Both the position numbers and the translations under genes were made by a program. This document shows positions 1-12,240 of a stretch of 64,000 nt of DNA, piece after piece. Every line of letters starts with the position of its first letter. The stretch's first letter is position 1. The notes below the pieces were generated by a model. That model saw only the letters and a program-made list of their open reading frames with translations. It made no database searches and was not told the origin of the DNA. Origin of the DNA: Siphonodentalium dalli (taxonomy: Eukaryota > Mollusca > Scaphopoda > Gadilida > Siphonodentaliidae); NCBI GenBank assembly GCA_032622095.1, contig CP136069.1, forward strand, positions 183,015,122-183,079,121, written 5' to 3'.

Positions 1-650
1 CGGGATATGGTACATCTCAATCCAGGAGAATATAAGGTTTTTCCAAATAGTGCAACAGTATATTGCTGCGACAAAACGCCTCGAGTCATGACTGTCTGGC
101 TGCTCTGACATTAAATAGCCACAATCCCATGTCAACCACAAATCGCTCAACATACACCAAACACAACCATTGCCATACACCCCTCCCCCACTCGGATCGC
201 CACACCCACCATTGGTATACACGTCGATAATTTTGTCCAGCATAACAGCCAATGGCGTCATCTGGCCAATCGCCAAATTCTCTATTATACCAATTCAGAT
301 TAACCTTACAGTCAAATGTTTGAGACATATAGCCTTGAAATCTATATTTCACTCAAATGTCCCTACATATACAAATAGGCATAGTTTTATATGCTCGCCC
401 TAATTGGTAATCCATAGACACATACGCTGGAGATGTTATTCTACATATAATGCAAACACAAATTGTTTTCTCACCATGTACACACGTTTCTGTTATCGCC
501 TTCTTGTCGTTTCATAACAATGTATTGTCCATTTTGTACTGGAAAGGGGCTAGATCAGTTGAAATTACTTTTGCCCCGATTCCCTTATGTTTAATTATAT
601 ACGAATAAAATATGTTTAAAGTAAAGTACTATCACTAAATTGAATTTCGC
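1..650. other. No recognisable gene; AT-rich sequence
   Basis: Short open frames exist on both strands around 86-403. The minus-strand frame is rich in Trp and Cys, but it shows no domain I recognise and no supporting splice or homology signal. I see no repeat structure here. Confidence 0.4.
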
Positions 651-1200
651 TGACAACAATTTATAATACATGTACATACACCACACAGCGGCGTATATCA
701 GGGAATACATAATATATATGGGTGGCTTGTTACTCGAAAGCCTGTGTCGCTTTACACAACGCGGTTCATAAAATATAAGAAAGACGAATGCTGTTTGAGG
801 ACCCCTGTGCAATTGAAGTGTTGTAGTTGAACACACCACGAACTAAAATTAATGCTCTCACTATTGGCTAAGGATGTGGGCAAATGGTAGTAATATCAGG
901 GCATACACATGTGTATGGGTTGGTTGGTTTCCGAAAGCCTTTGGCACTTTACAATAAGCGGATGGCAAATAACAAAGGCGAATATATTTTAAGGACCCCT
1001 TAACTGATTTAATTTAAACTATTGGACACATAATGCACCGAAGCTGTATGTTCTTCATATTAACTTACAGTGTGAACGAATGGTAGTGCAATTAGCGAAT
1101 ATACAACTTATATGGGTAGCTTGATTCCCAAAATCATATAGGACACTGTATCAAACGGTGATCGGTATTACCTGACGCAATATAAAGTGTCCTGTTGCAG
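650..1200. repeat. Degenerate ~200-bp tandem repeat, block 1
   Basis: Three diverged units can be aligned on a shared landmark (a 'gggtggcttg'-like string near 719, 917 and 1112). Each landmark is followed by a 'cgaaagcc', 'cactttaca', 'ggcaaata' and 'aggacccct' series. Spacing is about 196-198 bp. The units are heavily mutated, so this is an old array. No coding potential is seen. Confidence 0.65.
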
Positions 1201-1885
1201 ACGACCCATTATTTATTTTCCGTCTATGCGAGCAGGAATTTTCATTGAGAAACTTGAAACAGGCTTAATTTTACAATCGGATAATCCTGATGATACGTGA
1301 GACAATTGCTTGTAAACATTGATTTCAATAACTATACAATTATGCCCCACAAACTTTTGACCATATGACATGAACAGATAAAGCGAATATTCAACTGTTG
1401 AATAGCTTCCTAATATAATTATTCCTTGTTCATTATGAACCAATATTCTCATATGAACGATGATACAAACTGTTAATTTCGGAACCATGTCACAATGACA
1501 GTGGCTGACATTTGCTACCTATCTACGTGCAGCATGTGGATGCTTATTGATGGACATTGCATTAGATGTTACATTTACTGTTTAGTGAGCTACTGGTATA
1601 GTATTCATAAATTGTGTATTTTACGCCATTTATGTAAATTTATATTTAATCTTTGGTAAACAATGTCTCTTAATGGTATTATTAAGTCCTTTTTGACATT
1701 CCACATCGGTCTGGATTTTTTGTACATTTACTATATCACATGCATTTGATTTACTTTCGTTCACATGTTAATGGTCTAGAACTTCTATCTTATGTTGTGT
1801 TTTCTGTCATTCAGGATGAAACATTAAACATTTGTGCTACAACCTTGGCGTGGACTCCTTATATACCCTACCCGATACAGACAAA
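1201..1885. other. Unique or inserted sequence between two blocks of the ~200-bp repeat
   Basis: The ~200-bp repeat stops near 1200 and resumes near 1885. Nothing in between matches the repeat or any gene I recognise. It could be an insertion that split the array, but no target duplication was found. Confidence 0.4.
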
Positions 1886-2520
1886 ACAGGCACTTTAAAA
1901 AAGGCGGCTGGCAAATACGAAAGTTTAATTATTTTTTTAGGGCTCCCTACCCAGTCTTAAATACACCACTAACTGAAAGTATATTTGCTCCCAATATTAA
2001 ATGAGTGCGTGAAAGAAAGGTAGTGCTGTCATGGATTATATAGAATTTGTATGGGTAGTTTGGTTGCCGAAAACATAGGTCACTTTACAATTTAAAGGCG
2101 GCTGGAAAATACGAAACATGAATTTTATTTGTTTTGATGCCCCTACCCCATTTGAAGTCTTGAACACACTACGAACTGAAAGGATGTGCTCTCAATTTTA
2201 ACTGCGGGTTTAGAGAAGTTGACGCTATATCAGCAAATACACCTCTTTTATGGATGGGTTGGTTCCCGAATGTCTGGGATAATTTACATAAAGCGGGTGG
2301 CAAACGAGAAAACAATTCTCACTGTTTTTGGAGGACGTCCTAACCTATTTAATATTTCGGACACACCGTGAACTGAAGTTATATGTTCTCGAAATTAGTT
2401 GGGTGTGTGAACTGGCAAAAACAAAAATACAATTTTAACTGTTTTTGTGATCACCTACGCTATTTTAAGCCATGTAAACACCACGAACTGAAGGGATATG
2501 ATCTCATACATCTTTAAATA
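1885..2520. repeat. Degenerate ~200-bp tandem repeat, block 2
   Basis: This continues the repeat of block 1, with landmarks near 2053 and 2253 and partial units at each edge. The 'cactttacaat', 'ggcggctgg' and 'acaccacgaactgaa' strings recur in order. Divergence between units is high. Confidence 0.65.
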
Positions 2521-4195
2521 GATCTTTAATTTAATCCACTCTCCTTTATGTTTTATATATATATATCCACACAGGGCCAGCAGGAAGACGACCAACCATG
2601 ACCATGTTGTTCCGGTCTGTACAATGCGTATCATCTACTTGTGGGTCATTTTGTCGTTATATAATTTGTTATTTTACAAATAAAAGCAATCAATAAGGCA
2701 ATCTCAGTGTTAACTTTCATTCCTTGTGACGCTTGTGCTTAGTATGGGATCGCGCTATTTGCTTCTCGAACTGAAGAATCAGCAGACGTCCAGAACCGTT
2801 CGTATTGAACTATTGCGTTAATCCGCTTAGACAATACTGAATACTTGCAGAGTATATATGTTACAGTCAGATTGTGAAACCAGTCATTTCGTGAAATTAC
2901 TAAAACTTTCAGTCATTTCGTGAAATGACTGTGGGGGTCAGTCAATTCAATTGTTTATTTCCCTGGTTCCATTAGAACATTGAGATACAGAATAGATAGT
3001 TACAAAAAGTAGTAGGTGGTAATGGTAATTATGGTATATAAACAATATGTACAAGTCTTCCGGTAACACATAGTATGAACATAACTAGTTTGACATTTCG
3101 CATAATAGGTATACATATTTGTCGCGGTACGATATTCTTACAGTACGATACACGCACGTTCTGCATGGTAATTGTCGCCCAATTTCGTCGCTGTCTGGCT
3201 AAATAATGTTTACAAATTTATGGTTGAATCAAACCATGGCGAAGAAAGGATCTGAAGTATACAACGCAGTAAAGACAGCTACCCGACCAATTTATGGATC
3301 AGCGAGATAATGTGTCCCCGAGAAGATGTCCATTGGAAACTAATGCGGCGAGCTGTCCAGAGGAGAAACCAAAAGACGACATAGACGAATGACGCTCGCC
3401 CGATTACCCCAGGTACGCCCCACTTGATGAGCCATGAAATCCGCCTTGGGCAAGCCACGTCGCCCCAACGTAATAAGTTACAAGGGTTTTGGTAGTCAAT
3501 ATTCAGTTCTCAGCTACCAGCAATCAGAGACCAACGACACCCAGGAGCTAAGAAGACAGCTAGGAACATTCGACGGAAACATGGACGGAAATACGAGGTA
3601 AGCAATACAATCGTGTATTTCCGACAACGCAACCCCGATGTACCAACAAGTAAGCGCAGCAGACGACAGGCCGATGAACTCAACTGGACATCAACCCTGC
3701 AGACGACGGGAAGACACCCTCAGCTTATAAAGACGCGAGGAGCCCCCGATTCACGTAGCCGACAAGAAGATACGCCCAGCTTATGAGGACACGAGAAAAC
3801 CCCAACCCGAGCAGACGACAGGAAGGCGAACACAACTAGGAGAAGCCATACGACGACGAAGAGATCCCATTGAACTATTTGTTATTAAATTATCAAATCA
3901 TTTTAGTAGTCTGAGCGTTATATGTACCCCGTCTTGGCACTCTGGTTGTCTTCCAAAATGAAAATAATTATCATAATTTACTGATTCAAGAAATATTAAG
4001 TCTCCTTCCGTGATCTATCGTTCTATCTTATAGAAGTTTTACCTAAAGTGTGAGGATTTACTTAATCATGCCATAAAAATAAATGGGTTTATAATTCTGT
4101 TGAAGGTTCCTAAATGTTGTGTCACAATAATCGTTTGTACCAAATTTCAGATAGAAATTTCAGTGTTGATATATATATGAGTGCGTGTGTGTTAC
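2521..4195. other. No recognisable gene; purine- and GC-richer stretch at 3240-3880
   Basis: The stem-loop at 2911-2932 is CAGTCATTT, a CGTG loop, then AAATGACTG, and its left half is repeated just upstream at 2881. The 3240-3880 stretch has unusual base composition for the window and a 24-codon frame with a good start context at 3237. I recognise no protein or RNA in it. It could be the untranslated leader of a degraded retroelement, which is conjecture. Confidence 0.3.
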
Positions 4196-4199
4196 TCAC

Positions 4200-4590
4200 C
4201 AATCCACGAGTCCGTTGAAGCTAATCACAGACGTCTTAGCTTTCCCGCCTCTAGAATAACTGTCACACAGTGGACGATTCTGTCACACGTAACCGATGTT
4301 TCAGCCTCTGTAGTCAGATGAAAGATTCCGTCACGGTTAACCGAAGATGTCCCACTTCTAGATTGAGAGTCAAACGAAATCACCGAAGACGTTTCTGCCA
4401 ATCCCTGCACCTCTATTGTCAGAGTCACACAAACGGACAGCAGAAAGTTAAGCTACCTGAACTGTAGAATGAGAGTCACACAGAATAACCGCATATGTCG
4501 TAACTTCCCCACAAGTCACACAATGCACGATCTAGGCACGCCGCCTTCTCCACAAGTCACACAATGCACGACCTAGGCAGTAATCCCCGG
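4200..4590. repeat. Degenerate short tandem repeat with 'gtcacac' core
   Basis: Units of roughly 50-60 bp carrying 'gtcacaca' followed by 'accgaagacgt'-like strings recur through this interval. The last two units near 4510 and 4560 ('ccacaagtcacacaatgcac') are almost identical. Both strands are open over about 65 codons here, which is explained by the repeat and not by a gene. Confidence 0.55.
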
Positions 4591-4852
4591 ATATATATTA
4601 TTGAGCATAATGATTCAAGGAAACTCATTCATTTATCGCCGGTGTTCCGTCCAGCGTGTATCCGCGGATCGCTGCCTACTCAACGAAAACACGTTTGACA
4701 ATCAATGTCTCTCAACCCCTGCCGGAGAGTGCAGAAACATCCACTCACCAACACAGTTTAGTCCCTGGATATATTACGGCACAATTATATTAAATTATAC
4801 GAAAATAGATATGGCAAACTTTAAACATGTTTCGTGTTCATTATGCCCGGCG

Positions 4853-5205
4853 ATGCAAGGGGGGGGGGTCGGAAAAATTTCAGACACGTACATATATGCT
4901 GATTTGTTCCTTTCGACCTATGTTGTGAAACACCCACCCCGCCTCCAATTATTTTTCCGTTTTCGGCAGTTTTTCGGACCATTTTTTGACACCCACCCTA
5001 TGAGTTGCGGAAAAAATTGTATATTGGTCCCATCGACCACCCACCCACCCGGCATACGTGCCTGGAACCCCCCCCCCCCCTGATATTCTAAGGTGTTTTA
5101 AGCCAAACTCATTGCAAAAACAGTCAAAAAAACATTTTTGAGTTGCGGAAAAAATTGTTTGTTGGTCCCATCGACCACCCACCCACCCCGGAAAAAATCC
5201 CCCCC
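4853..5205. mobile_element. hAT-like MITE fragments with poly-G/poly-C ends
   Basis: A run of G followed by 'tcggaaaaatttcagacacg' near 4860 and poly-C tracts ending in CTG or CTGG near 5081 and 5200 match the ends of the larger element at 52284-55195. The shared order is CAGGGGGG, TCGGGAAAAAATTC, ACACGTATGC. At least two nested or tandem partial copies appear to be present. Possible flanking duplications are imperfect, so exact borders are uncertain. Confidence 0.5.
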
Positions 5206-6043
5206 TGGACGATGTGAAACATTACCCACAGACACAAAAAGCTGCTTCGTTGTTTCATTGAGAAACGGTTCCACTACTAGTATCCATCCGTGATCACGGA
5301 ACACCGTAATACAAATTACAAAACTCTCCCATTAAGTCACTTAATCCAAAGCCATCATCGATTTGCATTCATCAGCAATGAATGCCATTCAGAGGAGCCG
5401 TCATAAGGTTGGTAACTTAATATATTTATTTTTCCACACCATTCTGTACCAACATCCACTAGGCTCAAGCCTTCCTAGAGTTGGAAATTTCAAACATGAC
5501 ACCCCGACTTAGGTTGGAAAATTTCCAACTGATGACAATTCCAGTGACAATTTTGACCAATATTGTTTTCTTAAACTAACTAGCAGTTTTGTACTGGCCA
5601 CGGGGGAGGGACCGGGACACAAGCTTTCCAAGTGTAAGAAAATTTCCAACTGATGGCCATTTCAATCCAAATGTTTTACCAAAAGAAGGAAAATATGCAA
5701 ATATTGGTCCAAAAACAATAAATTCCCCCAATAAATTGTTTGAAAATCAAACTACAAGAACATTTTCAACTTATTGTTGGTGTGAAACCCCTAAACCCCC
5801 TGTCGCCACGTCCCTGATTATCACTATCATTATCAAGTGGCGTCAGTGACTTTGTTGGTGTTTCACGCGCAACATTGGTCACATTTTCAAAAGTTTGGAA
5901 ATGTCATGCCTGCCAAAATTGAATTGGAATTTTCACACCATTAATTTTGTTATCATATTTGTATTTTCCAACCTGTATTATGGGTAATTGATTTGCGTTG
6001 GGTGAAAAGTAACATATTCTCCGAATTCGCGACGTGAGTTCCA
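5206..6043. other. Repeat-like intergenic sequence
   Basis: The interval 5740-5818 contains the reverse complement of a 'cagggacgtggcgac' motif that also occurs at 8145, so a dispersed element shares both places. 'ttggaaatttc'-type strings recur at 5484, 5514 and 5640. An 86-codon open frame at 5589 lies in this repeat material and has no recognisable domain. Confidence 0.4.
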
Positions 6044-6389
6044 TGTTGGCACGAAACTTCCGCTCTATACTCATTGAGTCCGAAATGTCAAGATCTATCC
6101 AAGGAGCTTACTCCGGATACGATATCTTGATTCCACGCTGTGCCCGAATGTATGGTGAACTCAGCTCCATTGTGTCATTTATTCCGTGTGTTCGCTGCAA
6201 CTTGTTCTAACTGTTTACTTAACTAATAACAGCGGTTCAGTGCAGTGTTCCTTCAATATTAATGTTCTTCTCTAAGAAACCATATCACTATATATACTGT
6301 CTTCTGTACATATTAGTGTAATATATTCAATATCTCCATAGAAGGAGGCAATAAAGATATATAGTTCTAGGACACTAGGTCTATTTACA
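6044..6389 (+). mobile_element. Possible solo LTR
   Basis: The stretch begins TGTTGGCACG and ends TTTACA, so it has the TG...CA termini of a long terminal repeat. It contains a TATA-like run near 6290 and an AATAAA signal near 6349, about 40 bp before its end. No second copy, clear primer-binding site or convincing 5-bp duplication is visible, so the call rests on composition and termini only. Confidence 0.25.
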
Positions 6390-6639
6390 TCACGCCGCAT
6401 TCACTGGCAGCTAACACCCGCAACAAAAGCGTCGGCACTTCGTGTATGTTACAATATTCAATGTTTATTCACTCAAATCACAGTAAGTGACACAAGAGAC
6501 ATATTTATATTTATACAGTTCATGGTATGTCATTGGTGCAATATTCAAAGTAGACAACAACAGAAATGGGTATGATAACAACGTATTCTATACGCACATA
6601 ATGTGCGAATGGGATGATGGGGTTGATAAGGTCAGCGGT

Positions 6640-7847
6640 GATCCAAAATAGTTTCGAAGATTTTTGATGAATCCGCATAGCTTGTAGAAGCATACATTGT
6701 TTTTTGGGTTCATTATTTTTCTGAAATTATGGACATTTTTTTGTTCTGTCAAATTTAAGGGTACACCAAATCGTCTTCGGAGTGAGTTCAATTTGTTACA
6801 GTCCATTATGTAAGTGATATTCATTCCCTATTTCGCTCTTATCACACAGCGTGCACTTTCTCATTTGGTAATCAATATTGTACCATGATCCAGTTTCTAC
6901 TGGGAGGTGATGATTTGAACATCTGAATTTAGCTAAAATAACTGCTTGTTTTTGGTGGAGTTCGGATAAATATTTTTCTTGTGTGAATTTATATTTTATG
7001 ATTCGATAATTTCGACACTTATTCATAGAGTTAATCTCTGGTTTTGAAATTTATTTTCCAGAGTTTGTCGTGTGATATTTTTAACCGACTTAGGGTCAAT
7101 TTCGTGTATAAACTGGTTCGTCCAGATATCAGACAGTTCTAATTCTCCTAGTGACGCCTGGATGTAATCGATCCAGGGATGAGTGTATGCTCTAGATTTT
7201 TGGAGCAAATAATTATACAGCAGTTTGCTAATTTTTTGTTTGTCTGACATAACCACATTAGCCCAGTATGTTAACATTCTACATTTTATATCAACAATTA
7301 AAGGATATACTCCTGTTTCTCCATATACCATCATACTTGGTGTGCTTGGTTTTAACCCTAAAACATATTTGAGAACTTTTAAATGGATCTTTTCTAAATC
7401 TGCGACGTGCTGATAACCCCAGACTTCACATCCATATAATAGTATTGGTTTTAAGTCTTAGAAAAAATTCTATTTGGATGTCTATCGATAAATTTAGTTC
7501 TTTCGCCTTATGCAGTAGTCCAAACATGGCCCGATTGCCTATTGCTATATTTTGCTTCACGGCTTTTGAGAAAGAACCATTCCTAGTAAAAATAATACCC
7601 AGATATGTGAATTGAGGAACAATTTGTAAAAGTTTGCCATTGAAAAATATTCGTGACTTTGGGATTCTTTTACAGCCAAATACCATTAATTTTGTTTTGT
7701 CAACATTGACGGTGAGCTTCCAAAGCTCACAGTATTCGGAGAATTCTTTCAGAGCTATACGCATGTCATTGGCTGTCTCCGCAAAAATTACTGTGTCATC
7801 TGCGTACTATAGTACTAACAACTTGATATACATTCCAACTACATGAC
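6640..7847 (-). pseudogene. LINE (non-LTR retrotransposon) reverse transcriptase, 3' relic
   Basis: Read on the minus strand, this is the C-terminal half of a LINE ORF2. The catalytic YADD box lies at 7797-7808, preceded directly by an in-frame TAG. It is followed by a thumb-like region with 'NVDKTKLMVFG' and 'FTYLGIIFTRNG', typical of Jockey/L2-type elements. Further on come 'KFRCSNHHLPVETGSWYN' and a Cys-rich tail (RKCTLC, then GNEYHL) around 6820-6920, the usual C-terminus of such ORFs. The reading frame changes several times (7426-7764, 7023-7334, 6796-7026, 6640-6824), so it is dead. The endonuclease and the fingers and palm domains upstream of YADD are absent. The copy stops exactly where the inverted-repeat element at 7848 begins. 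Confidence 0.85.
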
Positions 7848-9084
7848 CAGGGGTCAATACTATGAAGCGTTTTCTTTGTAAGAATCTACAATTGTTTGTA
7901 AGAAATAACAATTTATCATTCCGCAAATACTATGAACCTACGATTACAAACATAAATCACAAATAGTACGTGTTCTTTGTATTTACAAATATCTCCCAAT
8001 CACAAAGAATGTTCGAGTACTATGAAAGTTAATTGAAAGTAATAACGTTAAGGAACGTGATTAGAAGGTCTTCGTATTGTGTGTCCAACATAAATTTTCA
8101 GTTTTCGCACCCTTAACCCGGATAATATACCCATATATGATACGCAGGGACGTGGCGACAAGGGGTCGATTCACCCCCTTGTGAAAATGTTTTTGTCAGC
8201 TGGAAATCTCAAGTACAACCCACAGGAACAAGGACAAGGACAAGGGGGTTGGGTTTTGTTTCTCGCCGCCCCCCAAACATTTTATCAACACGTTCAACAG
8301 TAGGAAATTTTATACCTGAAACAACATGAATTGGAAATTTTACAACAATATGTTGAACTTGTTCTCTTATTTTGTTTTTCCAACAATTTATTAGAGGGTA
8401 TGTGTTTGTTTTAGGCCAACATTTACATATTTACCTCCTTTGGTCAAAAGTTTTGATTGAAATGGCCTATATTTAGAAATTGTCAAACCTCAGGGGGTGT
8501 CAGTTTGGATGTGAGGTAGCAGTATGTGTTCCTTGTAACTACTAAAATTACCCAATTTATTGAAAGTTACAACGTTAATGAACTAGTATGAAATAGTATG
8601 TCTTTTCTTGTGTTAACTTCTTCCAGAAATACTGCCTTTTGGTATTTGGTTAGAGGCATTTCGGTGTTGTTGTCTTGATCAACTATAGTTTATAAATGAC
8701 ACATCAATACAAATTACGCGTGTTCCTAATGTGAGTATTGTTGTTTCGCTCAAGAATGCATTGCGAGGTAAATGATACTCATGTTCATGGGCGGATTATC
8801 CTTTGAGTTTCGATCGTCGACGCGAATGCATTTGGTCACGGTAAAGGACAAGAATATGTAGATGCAAGCACAATTTTCACAAATGATTACAGCATAAATG
8901 CAGTGACGTGGCAAGATGCGTTCTTCGGTGCGCCAACGTCGGTAACCAACTGTATCCCAACCCCTCAATCAGAAACTTCTATTTCTGTGAAATTTAATTA
9001 TTTACCCCGGTTGGCTTCTGAATTTACAGCTGTAACATTAAGTTGTCCACCCCCCCCCCCCTTGGGTTGGACATTTTGACCAAA

Positions 9085-9365
9085 TATGACTAACTTAGTG
9101 TTAGTCACAAATATTTTGAGTAACTTTGCACATAATTCCGCAACTTAGATTTTCGCCTACCCAGTGACTAAGAAAAGTTATGACTAAATCCTGGCCATTT
9201 TTTGACTAATTAGTCGTTTTGAATCCCCATTTCTTAGTCGTTATGACTAACATCACCCTAATAATTTTGAATAATGTTATGCCTCAGTCATGTTGGCTGA
9301 ACTAAGTTAGTCAACCTGGGGAAAACGTTTGACTAACATATGTTAGTCATATTGACTAACTTTTG
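9085..9365. repeat. Cluster of GACTAA/TTAGTC heptamer-like motifs
   Basis: About a dozen copies of TGACTAA, its complement TTAGTCA, or one-base variants occur on both strands within 280 bp. Several are paired head to head, for example TTGACTAATTAGTCG. Nothing comparable occurs elsewhere in the window. It lies inside the 7848-10408 element. Confidence 0.6.
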
Positions 9366-9449
9366 TTATCAGCGTAGAAAAATTAAAATACCCGCCTCTT
9401 GATATACGATTCCATCGCTATGTGGAATTTATAACCATTTTTTTATTCA

Positions 9450-9700
9450 AAGGGTGCATATTGAAATTATAGGATGGACACCCCATCACAAACGGAGCCC
9501 ATATAGCCACGTCTCTATCTCGATATATTTTAAGATATCGGAGCAGTTTGAAATTATAAAATGACCACCCCTCCTATAACCGAGAGCCTTAGCACGAACC
9601 TGTGATGGACACCCCCTGATAAAATGAAGCCACGTTCCTGCCTCGATGTGTTATGATAAGAGTAGCGGATCAATTTGAAATCATAGGATGGGCACAATAT
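9450..9700. repeat. Degenerate ~100-125-bp tandem repeat
   Basis: The string 'ttgaaattataggatg' and variants recur near 9452, 9548 and 9673. Each is followed by 'gacacccc', and the first and third also by 'agccacg'. It is a short, old array inside the 7848-10408 element. Confidence 0.5.
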
Positions 9701-10408
9701 ATATAATGTTATACCATCAAAATAATATTTTTGTTTCACAAACTGAATGGTTGTAATTTGTGAAAACAATGATACCAAATTGGTTGTAGTACTCGATATT
9801 ACACTGACTTGTACTTACATACACACTCTACAAACGAACAGTTTATTAGTTACCTTTGCGCAGACATGTGGTCATCATCTTAGCAATCCGTGTACCGATT
9901 GGATAGCTCTGATAAGCGATCACCTCTCAACTTATGATTGGTTAATTCTTTTGTAACTTGGGCTTGCCGTGATTCAATATATTGTGAATCGCTCACAGGT
10001 AACGGTTTGCCCGTAAACAATCTACAATAATCAACAGTAGATCTTTGTGGAATTTGCGAGATTTTGTTAGCTCATCGTTTCATAGTACAGGCGATATCAC
10101 TAATCACAAAATAATAGTACGGATTGTAACTTTCCCATAGAAATTGTTGTCAGTTATTTTAGCTCTATATACATGTCCGTCTAATTTAAACTGGTATTCA
10201 GATAACACTGATAACGGGTAAATGGGAGCAGAGTGGTGAGTTAGTTTTTTCTACGTTTTAGGGGTTTCACCCCTCGCCCAGTCTACGGTATTACAATAAT
10301 ACGGCTAAATTTTCCCTGTACTATGAAACCACTGTGATATTTGTAATTACAAATTAATAAATACTATTTGTATTTACAGGTATAAAATTGTTCATAGTAT
10401 TGACCCTG

Positions 10409-11088
10409 ATGTGCCTCAAGCAATTAGTAATAGGTGTGCATTGGTGTTGATTTCATATAGTGTCAAAAGCACACGCTTTGTGTTGAACACATTTTAAGAA
10501 TGTTGCTTAGAATTGTATATGGAATCGTTTTGCAGTATGTTGTTATTTACATGTACTATAGTTGCTCATATTACATTGTTGTTTTTTTCTGTTGTCAATA
10601 AAATGTAATATACGTTAAATTTATCTCAAAATATGTTAAAAAACAAGTGGCTGAAGTAAATACAAAGTGGCTAAAAACAAATTGGCTAAAGAAATTTCCG
10701 GGACAGCGGGAACACTGGTTCCGTGTTTGTCCTCGGTTCCTTGTTGCCAAAAAAACAGTACCATTTTGTTCCATCTGTTATAAACAATCTAACTTTACGC
10801 CCTTGGAACAAATTGAAGCCGAATTATGCGTCGTTACATCACACCGAACCCATTGGTTTTGCTGTTCAGTATACTTGTTACTATACTACATAGAACAGTG
10901 TGGATTTAAAAATATCCGCGGCACCTAAATTCTTATGCACAGTGGAAAATACTACAATACCAATATAGACTATACCAGTTTCACTGGTATAGTCTATTTT
11001 GGTATTTTGGTGTTTCTCCCTGGAGAGTTCTGTACAGCTGACTTTTGCAACAAACATTCAGTCATCATTCAGTTTCACATGTAACATT
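10409..11088. other. Intergenic, with a weak transposase-like open frame
   Basis: The plus-strand open frame at about 10647-10925 contains 'WLKKFPG' followed by a CSIC cysteine pair. This order recalls the TTF/BED-type zinc-finger start of some hAT-derived proteins. It has no ATG and ends without the rest of a zinc finger, so I would not call it a gene. A 14-bp perfect stem with a 3-nt loop lies at 10966-10996. Confidence 0.25.
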
Positions 11089-11092
11089 TTAA

Positions 11093-11244
11093 CCCTTTCA
11101 GTGCCAAGTACGATTTTTGTATCAGCCCATATTTCCTTCTCAGAGCTCTTTCCATCAATGTATCACATTATTATAATCAATAAATTTGAAAAATGATCAA
11201 GGAAATATGGGTTGATACAAAAATTGGAATTGGCACTGAAAGGG
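11093..11244. mobile_element. piggyBac-like MITE, 152 bp, TTAA-flanked
   Basis: The ends are perfect inverted copies of CCCTTTCAGTGCCAA. Both are flanked directly by TTAA (11089-11092 and 11245-11248). A second inverted segment (ATTTTTGTATCA and its complement) follows just inside. TTAA target sites with CCCTTT-like termini are characteristic of piggyBac-derived MITEs. It has no coding capacity. Confidence 0.75.
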
Positions 11245-11248
11245 TTAA

Positions 11249-11890
11249 ATATTTCGAAACATTCTAATCTAATAGTTCACGCCTCATTCAGAAATTAGCC
11301 GATAAAGACTTTTTTAGTGACTCACTTATTATCAAATATGATAAATAGAATAATCTGGTTCTAAAGCCACACATAACATTCACGTTTTAACATTTCTGGG
11401 TTTGCTCATACAGTTTTAAAAGTATATATTGGAAAGGCTTGGGTGGGGGTTGTGCTCTTTAAAAAAAACAATGACCCGACTCGCGACATAATAAGTCGAG
11501 AGAACAATAGAATGCACCCACGCGTGTCTCTTCCTCAGTATTGCCGTCCACCAGTCATTCGTCCGTCAGTCCAAACATATGTTAACTGTCGGATTTTGTT
11601 GTCACTTTGTACGGTAGTAGCCCACACTGGGAGAAGGACACCCACATACTACGGGTTTTGTCCATTTATTTTTACCAGAGTTACGACCCTTGTTGGACTT
11701 GGACATTTGTTAAATGTTTGTCAGACTCAACGCTCACGATCGGTGACCAATTATGACCACACGGACATTTACGAACCCTTAAAATGCCAATACTCATTCT
11801 AGGTTGAACCTCAACAAATATAATTATCACTGTATACCCTCTCGGGGCATGTGCCACATTTGGCGTTGCACTTGTTTTATAAATAGTAAC
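11249..11890. other. No recognisable gene
   Basis: A 119-codon open frame (11443-11802, no ATG until inside the frame) has no domain I recognise. I see no repeat match to other parts of the window in this stretch. Confidence 0.35.
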
Positions 11891-11894
11891 TTGT

Positions 11895-12240
11895 AACATT
11901 ATACTCGTCTCTCCGTAATACAATGGTATGAAGCTAAGTTAGAATATCTGCCAACTGGTATAGCTACACAGCCGAGCTACTTGTATCCGGCCCTGTGAAG
12001 CGCACTTTTACCCAGCTTCCAATTCCGGATATCGAATCGGGTGGCTAACGTTATATCGGGCTCTGCGAATGAGCACTTTTGCCCAGATTCGAAATCCGAT
12101 ATTGAATCGGGTGGCAGACATCGATGTCGAATCGAATCGCGAATCGAATTGACATCGGCGCACAATTCACCAAAGTCTGTCGCGAGTTTGTTCATAAATA
12201 AGGCGACGTAATGTTTCAATGTAAGTACAATATTTTGAAA
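11895..12240. repeat. Dispersed repeat related to parts of modules A
   Basis: The order 'tatgaagctaag', 'ggtatagctac', 'gggctctgcgaat', 'cacttttgccca', 'cgaaatccgat', 'catcggcgc' and 'gcgagtttgttga' is shared with 44695-44860 and 59098-59262. The 3' portion is shared again with 62170-62230. The copy here has extra 'gaatcgaatcgcgaatcg' units. It is probably a non-autonomous transposon of unknown class. Confidence 0.6.

Larger units (their letters stand above)
7848..10408. mobile_element. Non-autonomous inverted-repeat element, hAT-like
   Basis: The ends are inverted copies of CAGGGGTCAATACTATGAA (right end lacks one G). Subterminal 'tactatgaa' and 'ttacaaat' strings are repeated inside both ends. 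CAGGG fits the usual 5' start of hAT elements. I see no transposase. The interior carries other repeat pieces (8145-8500, 9085-9365, 9450-9700). The flanking 8 bp (TACATGAC and ATGTGCCT) do not match, so no target duplication can be claimed and superfamily assignment is an inference from the TIR. Confidence 0.65.

Noticed and set aside
4601-5083. 160-codon open frame
   Set aside because: It crosses poly-G and poly-C tracts of a transposon fragment, has no recognisable domain, and its composition changes along its length.
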